From: Blasia pusilla | Taxonomy: Eukaryota; Marchantiophyta; Marchantiopsida; Blasiales | Length of the DNA: 64,000 nucleotides | Direction: 5' to 3' | Assembly: GCA_050084515.1 (NCBI GenBank) | Contig: CM114275.1 | Location: 10,044,001 to 10,108,000, forward strand | Shown: piece after piece, positions 24,831 through 34,774 of the stretch | Layout: every line of letters begins with the position of its first letter | Numbering within the stretch: position 1 is the first letter of the stretch | Notes under the pieces: model-generated | The model's input: only the letters and a program-made list of their open reading frames with translations | What the model was told of the DNA's origin: nothing | Databases searched by the model: none | Translations under genes and position numbers: made by a program

Positions 24831-26254
24831 TGAAGAAAAGTTATGAAATACGTTCCCTTATATCAGAGCATGCCGCCAGTAATACAGTTGATGGATTTAC
24901 AATTTACCGTACTCCAAACATTACGTGACTGAACAAAGCTAGGACCCTGTCAATGCCTTGCAGATTCACGAAATCGAATTTGAGGACGGAGATGTAGGAG
25001 GGAAGGTATGGGGTGGGGCACTACTGTTGTCGTTGTTTCTCACAAGAGATCCGAGCCTGACCGAGAACAAGCGTGTTTTGGAGCTGGGAAGTGGATGTGG
25101 CCTTTGTGGTATGCTGGCCGCCAAACTAGGTGCCGCGGAAGTTGTCCTGACCGATTACCTTCCCTCTTTACTGGTCAACCTCCGCCAAAACATATGCCTG
25201 TCCTGTACTCAAGAAGAATCCCCGCAATCTCGTAGAGTTTCCCAAGACGACTTCTTCATCCCCAGAGCGACCAGTCAATCCGATTGTATTGTAAGCTTGC
25301 GCTTCTTGGATTGGTTGGAGGGCTCAACAGCAGCAAATGCCGCTCCATCGTGCCCCCGGGTAAGACCTTATGCTGTGATTGAAACCCATAGGATCATAGA
25401 CCTCAGAAAGTGTGTCTTGCATCACGACTTCTGTCTCGTTCCTGCGTAGTCATGGGAGCTTTTTACCAAAAGTTGTCACAATTTTTTAATAGGGTGGATT
25501 TCGTGGAGCAATAGCTGTTGAAAGAGACTTTCTCTTTCCTCAACCATCTGTCACCTTCTGAGTCTGCCATTCTTGCAGAATCTGATCCTCCCTCCAAGAT
25601 TGACAGCAGATCGTGATTTCGATTTAATCGTTGGAAGTGATGTGATCTACGATGCGCACTTGATACAACCTCTCGTCGTAAGACACACAAACCAAGCAGC
25701 AAGATTGTCAGCAGATCGTGATTTTGATTTTTTCATTGGAAGAGATGTTGTCTACCACGTACACTAGATAAAACCTCTGGGTGGGAAACACGGAAACCAA
25801 GCAAGTACTGGAACTTTTGCTAGTTTGAAGTAAGTGGCAGAAAATGCTGATTGTGGTCGACCTACCTACACACCATCCGAAATTGAGTGCGGTGGTGCTA
25901 CGTGATTTTCAGAGGAAATGAAGCAACTTTTCAACTAATTCAAGCGTAATTTTTCACCAGGCCACGACGTCACGGTATCTAGCTAAGCCAGCTGGTGAGG
26001 CACTCTTTGTTGCGCCCATAAGAGAAAAGCGTTTTCTGGAGTTATTCTTAGAAGAAACAAGGGCCTTCAGCTTGAGAGCAAGTGTATCGCAGATAGAATC
26101 GCGTGATTGGAACCAATGTAAAGCTGTAGTTCTGGACGCTTCTCGATGTGTGGATGATCAGGAGTTTCTAGAGGACGAGCAAGGTACGATGCAAGATGTA
26201 GATTATTACGACGGTGGTTGTGTAGCCATCAAAGTCACTCACAACATTTCTTGA
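24831..26254 (+). CDS. Methyltransf_16 (METTL21-type) protein methyltransferase
   Basis: Three exons are well supported, all in phase 0: 24964-25359, 25579-25677 and 25961-26254 (stop TGA). A tentative upstream exon at 24831-24886 (KKSYEIRSLISEHAASNT) would join in frame; the true start was not found. Exon two-type residues include KVWGGALLLS and the SAM-binding motif I VLELGSGCGLCG, then VVLTDY. The next exon gives FDLIVGSDVIYD, the equivalent of the post-I 'D-V-I/V-Y' motif of seven-beta-strand methyltransferases of the METTL21/FAM86 group, which methylate lysines in chaperones and translation factors (established for the family). The last exon carries EALFVAPIREKRFLELFLEE and ends YYDGGCVAIKVTH. 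The substrate cannot be told. The intron 25678-25960 contains a degenerate second copy of the middle exon. Function is family-level only. Confidence 0.78.
25696..25790 (+). pseudogene. Degenerate tandem copy of a methyltransferase exon
   Basis: This intronic stretch repeats the exon at 25579-25677 with an offset of 105 bp. AAGATTGWCAGCAGATCGTGA is shared at 25596 and 25701. The copy reads about RLSADRDFDFFIGRDVVYHVH followed by a stop (TAG) where the original has L-I-Q-P-L. The functional exon has an intact donor, GTC|GTAAG, and joins the last exon in frame, so this copy is probably skipped. It records an internal exon duplication. Confidence 0.7.
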
Positions 26255-27918
26255 CCCGATCAGTTATGGATTCAAGAGTGCTTCGCCCTATGAAAGGAGA
26301 GACGTAGTATGGGGTGATAGGCCAATCGGCATTTAGTTGGGTGTCTCGCCTTATAGTTGGAACCAAGGGTAAAGTCGGATTGAAATGGAAAGGGTTTCAA
26401 ACGCTTCTGAAATGGAATATGGGAACCCCTTAAAGCGGTGATCGGACTGTTCCTTTGCTTCCTTTATGTAGCTTTTAGGAGTATGCTAGCTCAATGCCCA
26501 TACTCCCCGGGGAATGGTGAGAAAAGACACCAGTTAGTTCAACTCCTATCTATGCTATTAAAAGAGTTTGGGGTTTGAGGCGGGGGCTTCCTTTGCATGA
26601 CACGAATGCATTTTAGGTCCTTCCCGTGTTAGACATGTGGCGGGTTGAATAGGAGCAAACAATTAGGAGCTAACACGGGCCAATTTGACCCATGCATGTG
26701 CCCGTGACTTTTGAAGGTATGCACCATTAGACAAAATAGGAGATGACAAGACAAAATAATAAATCTTTCATTATTTGGCTTTTGAAGTGCTCCTTATACT
26801 ATATGTGGTGGATGGTGGATGTGTAAAGTTTGCTAAACTATATTTGCACCCTAAACCAATTTTCAAGTTGGTCAAGTTGAATTTTAAAGGAGATGGGAAG
26901 TGGTAATAAGCAACTATTTAGTACCCCTAAGAAATGGAGTGCAATATCACATAATTATTAGTTGTTGCGAGCATCATTTGCGAGGCTTTTATTGTGCGCA
27001 TACACATGGTTACTCAACATACATCGTTGTCATCGAAAACACACACAAACACGCACGATCCCATGCTAACTCATGACATCCAAATAACGAGACAAGAAAT
27101 ACCAAAATACCTCTAATAAAATAAGATTCAATCTCTCTCACAACACCATAGTTCTCACATGTCTCTCTTAATATCAAACCAAACTCACTCTCCTAATGAG
27201 AGGCTTGGGTTACACAAATAAGGCGAGCAAGATCATAGCTCCGTCGCCTCATGACAAGAGGTTCAACAAAGAGAGAATGAGCTCTCAAGCTCTCTCTCCT
27301 TGAGGTATACCCCTCCCCTCTCCCAAGCTCTCTCTATGGTTACTTATGCTCCCAAGTCACCTTCTTGGCTCTTGATCTGATGTAGGAGGTTAATGGCCAC
27401 TTAGCAAAAATATTAAGGTGATCATATACTCAAAATGGTATTTACCTAAAATAGTAAGTTCCTCAAAATGGCTCTAAATAAGCCGAAACGAAGGGGAAAC
27501 CTGGTCTCTTAGGTTTCCCGGGGCCTCAGCAAGTCATCCTCGACCTAGAGAGCTTGTCCTCCACTACTCAAGAAGGCGCTCTACTAAATCTCATCGATCG
27601 ATCCTAAAAGACGTGAAAGATGTCGTGCGCATACACATCGCTACACAACATACATCGTTGTCATCGAACACACACACGATCCCATGCTAACTTATGTCAT
27701 CCAAACAAAGAGACAAGAAGTACCAAAATATCTCCAATCGCTCCCCTAGCTAGTGGTTAGGTCCCTCTAACTCCAGATAGCCATCTATTCCTACCTACCA
27801 TGACATACATCTCTCAGACGCTAAGAGCAAGAAGGCCGAGTGCTCATGTGGCCTCATCGTTAGTCGCCTTCTTGTCATTCATGTTACACACACAAGTCAG
27901 AATGTAGAACTACCTACT
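26255..27918. repeat. Intergenic DNA with a ~115-bp direct repeat; possible gypsy LTR zone
   Basis: Two direct copies starting GTGCGCATACACAT lie at 26994-27116 and 27625-27738. They share CATCGTTGTCATCGAA and GATCCCATGCTAAC blocks. On the - strand this lies just behind the gypsy pol stop codon (27919), where a 3' LTR is expected, but the matching 5' LTR was not found beyond 36232, so LTR status is unproven. The rest is featureless. Confidence 0.5.
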
Positions 27919-28344
27919 TTATGTACATAAGGGACTCATCCATCGTCCCTAAGGAACTCTAGTGAGAGGTGACGTCAAGCATGTCATATGCCATCCTCTC
28001 GAACATCCATCATAGACTAGCATAATGGTTGTACCACGGGTACAACCACACAACATACATCGTAAGCATGGAGGAACTACTGCTAAGCTTGGATCAACTA
28101 TATCATAAATGTTTGGAAGGTGACACGACGCACAGTTACGCACATGGTCCTTCCAAACCATACCATCGCGTGCCTCCAATACGAGAACACCTGATGGCAA
28201 AACCTCACACACTCTCAAGATGGTGCGCCCTGCAGTCACATCCAACGTTGTGGATGCCGTCTGCTGCAAGTAGACATAGTCTCCCTCATGAAACCTCTGG
28301 ATAGTAGATCGATAACCACACCCCCGAATAGTCGCAAACCTCAA
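27919..28344 (-). pseudogene. Gypsy integrase C-terminal domain with PHD finger
   Basis: The - strand frame from 28344 carries an SH3-like integrase tail (FHEGDYVYLQQ, GVLVLEARDGMVW). From residue 96 it carries CMLC, then YDGC, GWHMTC and SPLTRVP. One stop later it continues GRW and PLCT before the final TAA at 27919-27921. The spacing CxxC ... (C)DGC ... GWHxxC ... VPxGxWxCPxC is that of a PHD zinc finger (C4HC3), which binds histone H3 tails (established). Two ligand positions are lost here: the first Cys of CDGC is Tyr, and the first Cys of CPLC is Ser. One in-frame stop (TAG, 27949-27951) interrupts it. Gypsy integrases usually carry a chromodomain here; a PHD finger is unusual and suggests chromatin-guided insertion (inference). 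Confidence 0.75.
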
Positions 28345-28408
28345 TGTATCCTGATGTTACACAATTGCCAAGTTCTCAAACGCCATGGGCATCACTCTCC
28401 GGAACAAT

Positions 28409-29222
28409 TCAACCCTCTAAAAATATGCTCGGGTCATCAAGGTTCAACACCTCATCAACATCTCGACGAATAGCCACAGGTAAATCTGGCTCTCGGCCAT
28501 ACAAAAGCAAGTACGGTGAGAAAGACGCTAAGGATGCATGTCTGCTGAATCTGTATCTCATCGCCAACCACAGCAACTGGAGGTCCCAATCTCCTAGGTG
28601 ACCTCTCTGCAAGCCATACTTGCGTAGTCCTCTCTTCCCCGTCTGCACAACTCGCTCCGCTAGTCCATCCGCCTCATGATGATCTCGCACAGTAGTGCGA
28701 TGGTCGATCAGTGCCTGATCACACAAGGCTTGAAACTCCCCGCGGAACTCTGTACCCTGGTCTGTCAACACCTCAGCTGGTGCACCGTAATGACTCAACA
28801 CTCGATCTAGGAAGGCATACGCTACTCCCTCACTTGCTTTTTCAGGAAATGCAACCAACTCTATCCACTTCGAGAAGTACTCGACCATCACCAACACATA
28901 ACGACTATGGCGCTCCGTCAAAGGCAAAGGTCCTGAAAAAATCCAAACTGCATCTATAACCTAAACTCATGATCAGAAGTGGATGCAACTGTGGAGTCGG
29001 AGCATTGAGCGATGCTCGGACTCGATCACACACCATGCATCTGGCAACAAACTGCTGAACGTTAGTGTGCATGCCTCGCCACCAATATTGAATCTTGAGC
29101 AAGTTGTACGTCCGCTTCACTCCAAAATGACCCAACTCCTCGTGGGCATGACGCACCAAACGTGCTCTCTGCGAAGGATGAGGCACTACACGCACTCTAC
29201 CATCCTCCCACACTCGCAACAC
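28409..29222 (-). pseudogene. Gypsy integrase, zinc-binding and catalytic core
   Basis: The first part (29222-28905) holds the HHCC zinc-binding domain: LVRHAHEELGHFGVKRTYNLL, then WWRGM and CMVCDRVRA. A frame change near 28920 leads into the core (28927-28409), with MVEYFSKWIELVAFPEK, LTDQGTEFRG and HHEADGLAERV carrying the DDE residues (D of the first block, D of TDQGTEF and E of EADG). The core stays open to FLEG at 28409. This is the best-preserved domain of the element. Confidence 0.88.
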
Positions 29223-29255
29223 ATGTGTGCCCTCCCAAGGAAACCGTCTGACTCG

Positions 29256-30748
29256 CTATAGGATCCAATCCCGCTCTCTAGCACCCACTATGCTCGTGAC
29301 GTTGCCAATACGCAGGTACTCCAAGACCACTCCATCGTCGTGAATGTCTCGGCCACCTGTCTTCTCCTCATCGGCTTTTGGATCTAAGGACTCTCCATCA
29401 GACCTTACCATCGAAGTCTCAGCAATCTGGTTCTCCATAGCCAACAAGCCCAAATAGGCTGACGCGTGCCATCCTCGCACCAACTCCTCATCACTCTCAC
29501 CATGCCAATGAGCTCTAGTCGCATCTCGCTGACTCGGGCATGGGTTACGGCTCAAACCATATGCATCCAGGTTGAGCGTCCGAGATCTATGCACCACTTG
29601 GAAGTCATACTCCTGCAACAAAAGAGCCCACCTCGCAAGCTTCCCTGTAAGCTTGTCGGACTCCATCAACCACTTAAGTGGCTATGACCAGTAATGATGG
29701 TAAAGGGATTGTCGAATAGATAACATCTGAAATGTGCGACAACCCACATTGCAGCCAAGCACTCACCCTCATACAAGCTATACTTTGCCTCTGCAGCGTT
29801 GTTCGAGCGAGTAGCGTAAGCCACCACAAACTCTCTACCATCATTGTCATGCTGGGTGAGCACGGCTCCAAGCCCCAACATGCTCCAATCGGTATGCAAC
29901 TGGAAAGGACGCCCCCTGATCGGTCTCCCCAATATGGGCGCAGACATCAATCTGTCCTTGCGCATCTGAAATGCTTTGTCTTGCTCATCCCCCCAATGCC
30001 ACTCCTAATCCACCTTGGTCATCAAGGTAACCGGCTTTGCAATTGAACTGAAACCCTTGACGTACCGTCGATAGAAGTTCGCCAATCCCATGAATGGACA
30101 AACTTGACTCACATTTGTAGGGGGTGGAATGCATGAAATAGCCTCTACCTTCGTATGTTGCACACCAAGGCCCTATGGGTATATCGTATGACCCAAGTAC
30201 TCAATCTGGTCGTAGAAGAACTTGCACTTGCCTGGATGTAACTTAAGCCCATGTAACTGCAATCATCGAAACATCTCCTCTAGCTGTCGCTCATGCTCCT
30301 AGATCATGGCGCTAAAGACTACGATGTCATCAATATAACACCTAGCAAAATCCAGACTTGCCAAGATCCTATCCATGACTCTCTGAAACTCAGCCGGGAC
30401 ATTCTTTAACCCGAATGGTAAGAACTGCGAGTGGTACAAACAATCCTTCCCGTGAGGATTGATGCCCCAAAATGTCGTCTTTTGCCTGTCCTCCAATCTG
30501 ATGGGCAACTGATGGTATCCGGCATGAAGATCTAACGAACTGAAGACCTTTGCATGCTTAATAGCATCAAAGAACTCCTTCGGAGTGGGCATGGCATACC
30601 TATCGGACTTCGTCTTCCAATTGATAGGTTGGTAATCTCCACATATCCGCCTATCCGTCCAGTTGCCATGCACATCCTTCTTGGCGGGCATGACAGTGGC
30701 AGATGGATACTCTCCATGCAACATCTCCACTAGTCCTGTGCCAACCAA
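29256..30748 (-). pseudogene. Gypsy reverse transcriptase and RNase H
   Basis: RT (30748-30299) includes RICGDYQPIN, FSSLDLHAGYHQ, FLPFGLKNVPAEFQRVMD and the catalytic YIDD. RNase H (about 29965-29256) includes FQLHTDWSMLGLGAVLTQ and EAKYSLYEGECLAAMW, followed by the tether block EYDFQVVHRSRTLNLDA. Stops at about 30296, 30180 and 29690 break it. Both domains are in the order expected for Ty3/gypsy. Confidence 0.9.
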
Positions 30749-31344
30749 GTCTTGGCTCCTACTCTAAATCACAACCCTCTCCATGTCACTGTACCTGTAG
30801 GGTCGTCAGAAGATCGGCGTGTCACTCGACAACTCAATGCGGATCCCCGGACCCTTTAACGTACCCAAATCATGCATACTAAATGCAAAAGAACTCCTAT
30901 AACTCCTAAGGAACTGGTGTATCCAACGCCGCTCTCCTCTTGTCAACTTAGGGTCCATATCTGGCTCCCAAGTCTCCATCGTGACTACGGTAGGACTCTC
31001 CGGCACGGATGTCAGTGGTTGCTATGGTGCAACCCCGTCTCGGACAATAGAACTCTCATCTCCACGTGTAGTACCCGGAACCACGCTCGATGTTGTGGCT
31101 TTCATCTCCTAGCATACCTGCAAAACATCCCAATAAGTCCAAGGGTGTCTATCCCGATCACCCTGGTGAGTCGATCTCCTCGGGTCTCGCCCTCAGCCAC
31201 TGCCTCAACCGTCTCGGTAGGTATGGGGCTCACCAACGCAACTTTTGTGATATGTCGCATCCTCAAACGACGTTGCTCAGCTACTCCTAAGCTGAAAATC
31301 CATGTCAAGCAGTTCAGGTCCATCGTGTGACCCAAGACATGACG

Positions 31345-32300
31345 TCATGATACCTCCGATAGTGACGGTATTGCCGTCACTCCTGTGAGGAATCCCATCG
31401 CTCGCTCTCGCTCTCGCTCATCCGCGTTGGGCTCCACCAACTTCTGTACCGGGTCATCCCAAACCAAGCCACGTTCGGCCTGCTTGAATGCATAAGAAGC
31501 GGGAAAACTCACCAATGTGGGAAAGGTTGCTCGTGGCATGCCAATCTTGTTGACCATACTCAACAGCGGTCGATCATCGTGCCTCACTGCGTGTGATTGA
31601 CCGCCCGGATCCAATGTAGAATCCACCAACAAATCGGAGGGACACTCCACTCTCGCATAAGCCCTTCGCAACATCTCATGTGGTACCAAGTTGGTCCACC
31701 AAAGACGCGGGCGATGTGCTCTAGAACCTACACTCACCGCATCTAATAACACTTCCGGGCCAATCCATGCGCGCACTTGATGTGCACTCGTCACCACACG
31801 AGACCTCGAATCGCCCAAAATTGGCATATTCTCCAAAATGTATGCTAAAGAACGAGGCTGATGATCCTGTAAATGTCGCAAGATCCGCATCATCTCCCAA
31901 AACAACCTAGACCGAGTGTCAGCTAACCCGCTACCTCATCCAACACTCGATTGGCCCTAACACAGCCAATGAGAAATGATCAAGTCGATGGTCCCTACCC
32001 GCTCCAAGTCATGCGCCCCCAACAATGAAATGTCCCTCGATAGGGAACTCTGGTAACCCTCAATGGCAGACGCAGACAACAAGTCGGGAAAATATAGGCA
32101 CAACAGTGCCACATGGTGAAGTGAAGCGCGGCTCGCATCATCATCAATCTCTGCATATAGGTATTGGTGCACGCGTACTCTAGCGTGCAAAACAACAGCT
32201 AACCTAGTGTTGATCCCTCCAAAGAGATCCAACACCAGAATACCCTCCTCTGGGATGCACCACACAATCGGGGTGGTGTCCAAAGGGGTCATAGCAGCAC
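31345..32300 (-). pseudogene. Retrotransposon-borne C5-cytosine DNA methyltransferase
   Basis: The - strand frame 32292-31957 opens with EEGILVLDLFGGIN (motif I, SAM binding, about 32215-32229) and continues through YLYAEIDDDASRA to TIDLIISHWLC. This aligns with the catalytic PCQ loop (motif IV), but here Pro is Leu and Gln is a TAG stop (31957-31959); the Cys codon TGT (31960-31962) remains. After two stops the frame resumes (31905-31345) with LFWEMMRILRHLQ, ILENMPILGDSR (motif VI, ENV-like), SRAHRPRLWWTNL (motif VIII, R-x-R) and RERAMGFLTGVTA (motif IX/X region). The motif order I-IV-VI-VIII-X is that of DNMT3-type enzymes with the normal order, not the permuted DRM order. Such enzymes methylate cytosine in DNA. 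The segment lies between protease and RT. Confidence 0.85.
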
Positions 32301-32600
32301 TCTGCCTACCTGGAGTTCCTCTGACCTGTCACACTCTAGTGCAAAAGTCTCGCTCCACGCAGTCTGCACATGCTCAGTGGCTAAACGTTGAAGCTCCTCA
32401 GTCAAGCCCCAAGGCGGCACCTCTCCTCCAGGGACTAATGCGGCTACCATGACACTCCTCTCCATAGAAATGTCAAGAACGGGAGTATCCTCTGCATGGA
32501 CATGTCCCTCAATCAAATCACTAGGCCAAGTGATGGCACTACTGAATGTTGCTAAGGTTGCCATCTCTCCTGGCCGTCGCTCGATCACTATACCTATGAA
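32290..32600 (-). pseudogene. Linker between gypsy protease and methyltransferase
   Basis: The open - strand segment 32588-32289 (about 99 codons; PWGLTEELQRLATEHVQTAW near its end) connects the protease end to motif I of the methyltransferase with one stop at 32289. It shows no known domain. It suggests the methyltransferase was translated as part of the polyprotein. Confidence 0.6.
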
Positions 32601-32887
32601 TCAAACGGGTAATGAGCTAAGTAGCCCATCCCCTGACTGCCATCCTGGTCTGTAGGATGCTCACTCCTCCCAGTAATCTAGGGAAAACCCCATCGGGTAT
32701 AACACTGCTCCACCAACCAAGACATCATTGGACTCTGCATTAGTCACTATCGCCCTGGCTTGCACCACCGACTCATCTGTAGAATGTCCCGAGCGAATCC
32801 TCACCACAACCTCCTATCGGATGATACTGTGTGGTACTCGCTCCACCCAATGATGTCTGTATCCGGAATGGAAAACGCTCCACATCG

Positions 32888-34164
32888 GTGTCGTATAGTA
32901 AAATCAGCCAGTGTGTAAACTCCTTCCTCGTTAAGTGTTAGATAGAGTTTTATTAGTATTAAGTAAATTAGTTTAGAAAAAGGAAATTCCCATGTTTAAA
33001 CCTCTTTATGGTACCTCTTTTATCCGAGCCCAACTTTAGAAAAGAGGTAATAAATAAAAGATGACTTTATAAAAGTAAAATAGTGAGGTTGGTGCTTTAA
33101 TGAAAAGCAAAAGTAGGGTTGGTTGGTAGCTAGGTTAGTTGGGGTAATTTGAAAAATATCAAGTAGGTAAAAGAGGATATTTTGGACGAGATAAGAGGAA
33201 ATCTTCTTGTGTCAAAATGTGATTGGCTAAACCTGGAGAGGAAGCCATGTGGCACAAAATAAGATTAGCTCTATTCCGTACTCTTGTGGGTCTCTTGTGA
33301 GTATATAAAGAGGAGGGACCTTCAAGGGTTCATTACCTTCTATTCCACATCTTAAGTCTTTCGTATCACTCTTGAATGTATGACTTTGGGATTTCTTGCT
33401 CTTCCAATGAGAGTGGATCACCCCTCTTGGGAGAGTAACTTGATTATGGTCTATTCTTCGAGAGGTTTCTAGAGTGTGGTGTGTGTGTGTGGAGATGAAA
33501 GGTTTGTCATCTTAGAGGAATTTAGTCATACTAAAATAGTGAATGTTTTCGCTTGTTACTTCCCCAATGAGAGTGGATTACCCCTCTTGGGAGAATAACT
33601 CCGCCAAAACCCATTCTTAAAGAGAGTAGAGAATGTCTATCAAGCATGGATAGGGATGGAGCACGAGTTGTGCCTGACTTTCCTTTCCTTAATTTATACC
33701 ATGTCAATATATTCTTTGTAGATAGGCACTGGTTCACTCGCTATTTAGTTTATCACTTTGGGGAGGCGTTCATGAACCAGGTCATTCAATCTCCAACTCC
33801 GGTGATCCTTCCTATCATCACATATGGAAGGACATGGGATTGTACTTTGTATGTTCTTATATAGCGATCCATGGACGTCCATAGGCCTGCTCAAGTAGGG
33901 TTTAATACTAGTTGTGCTATCTTCCTTGTATACAAGCGTAAAATAGTTTATAGGGATTTTATAGTTAGGAATTTCGGGGTCCGATGTTACGAAGAAATGA
34001 TCGCCTCGGCACTTCCATTTGTGATACCTATCGTGAGAGAATGGAGACTATACATAATAATTTTATATTGAAAAAGGAGATCTTCTCAGAGAGTTCATCT
34101 TGCATCGACCGCGTCTGCCGCAACTAGAAGGCCTACCCTTACTCGAAGAAAGGCTCTCGACACG
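32888..34164. mobile_element. 1.28 kb insertion in the gypsy protease, unknown type
   Basis: The protease frame of the gypsy element is interrupted here. The 6-bp ACATCG occurs on both sides (32882-32887 and 34165-34170). Removing the insertion and one copy restores an uninterrupted - strand frame through the protease, which fixes both borders. Inside are a TATA-like GAGTATATAAAGAGG (about 33299) and a 38-bp block directly repeated 168 bp apart (CCAATGAGAGTGGAT near 33396 and 33564). Two + strand frames, 33646-33864 and 33871-34071, have similar proteins: FGEAFMNQVIQSPTPVILPI versus FGVRCYEEMIASALPFVIPI. It starts GTGTCG and ends CGACACG. I do not recognise it; a small LTR-type or other non-autonomous element is possible. 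Confidence 0.65.
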
Positions 34165-34765
34165 ACATCGGCTTTCGTCAAGCCCAATCCTTTGAATGAT
34201 GCTTTCCCCAACATCAGGGATTGCGCTCGTGAATCCAAGAAGACGCGTTGCGGACTAAAAGCTCTACCTCCGGGGACTCACCAACTGGAAGACCTCTCCC
34301 CGGTTATCCAGCAAAACAACACCTGGAGGAGCCATGGCACGCTCTATCGTGAATCTAGCGGGCATCTCCGCCATCCTAGCAGTTGCAGCTTGCCATTAAT
34401 GTGATGTGGACGGCCCGAGCATCAACTCCAAGGGCAGGTTCATCATCTCTTCTACAGCAATCACCTCTGAACGTGATGCAGGAACTCCAACTCCACGCTC
34501 ACATAGCATAGCGGCCAGCCAAAAAACCTCGGCGAGCGTACCTCCCAACGTCATAACATCGGAAGCAAGAAAATAAAGGAGCGCGGTACACTACAGTGGC
34601 CGCCCCCAACAATGTGCTCGACACACGCCCCTCTTGAATATGAGTAATAGGAGTCGTCGCACTCGTTTCTCCCATCGCCCTTCGTGCTTGCACACCAACA
34701 ACATCATCAACTCTCCAGGAACTCTGATCAGGACCCATCGATGGGGTCCTTATCGCCTCCGTCAA
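34165..34765 (-). pseudogene. Gypsy protease N-terminal half and gag-protease linker
   Basis: On the - strand near 34250-34185 the sequence FLDSRAQSLMLGKA corresponds to the retroviral-type aspartic protease signature L-D-S/T-G-A; the Gly of DSGA is Arg here. The downstream half resumes at 32887 and includes NDVLVGGAVLYPMGF near 32710, the second part of the protease fold. A frame at 34765-34499 is linker without motif. Confidence 0.65.
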
Positions 34766-34774
34766 CGTGAAAGA

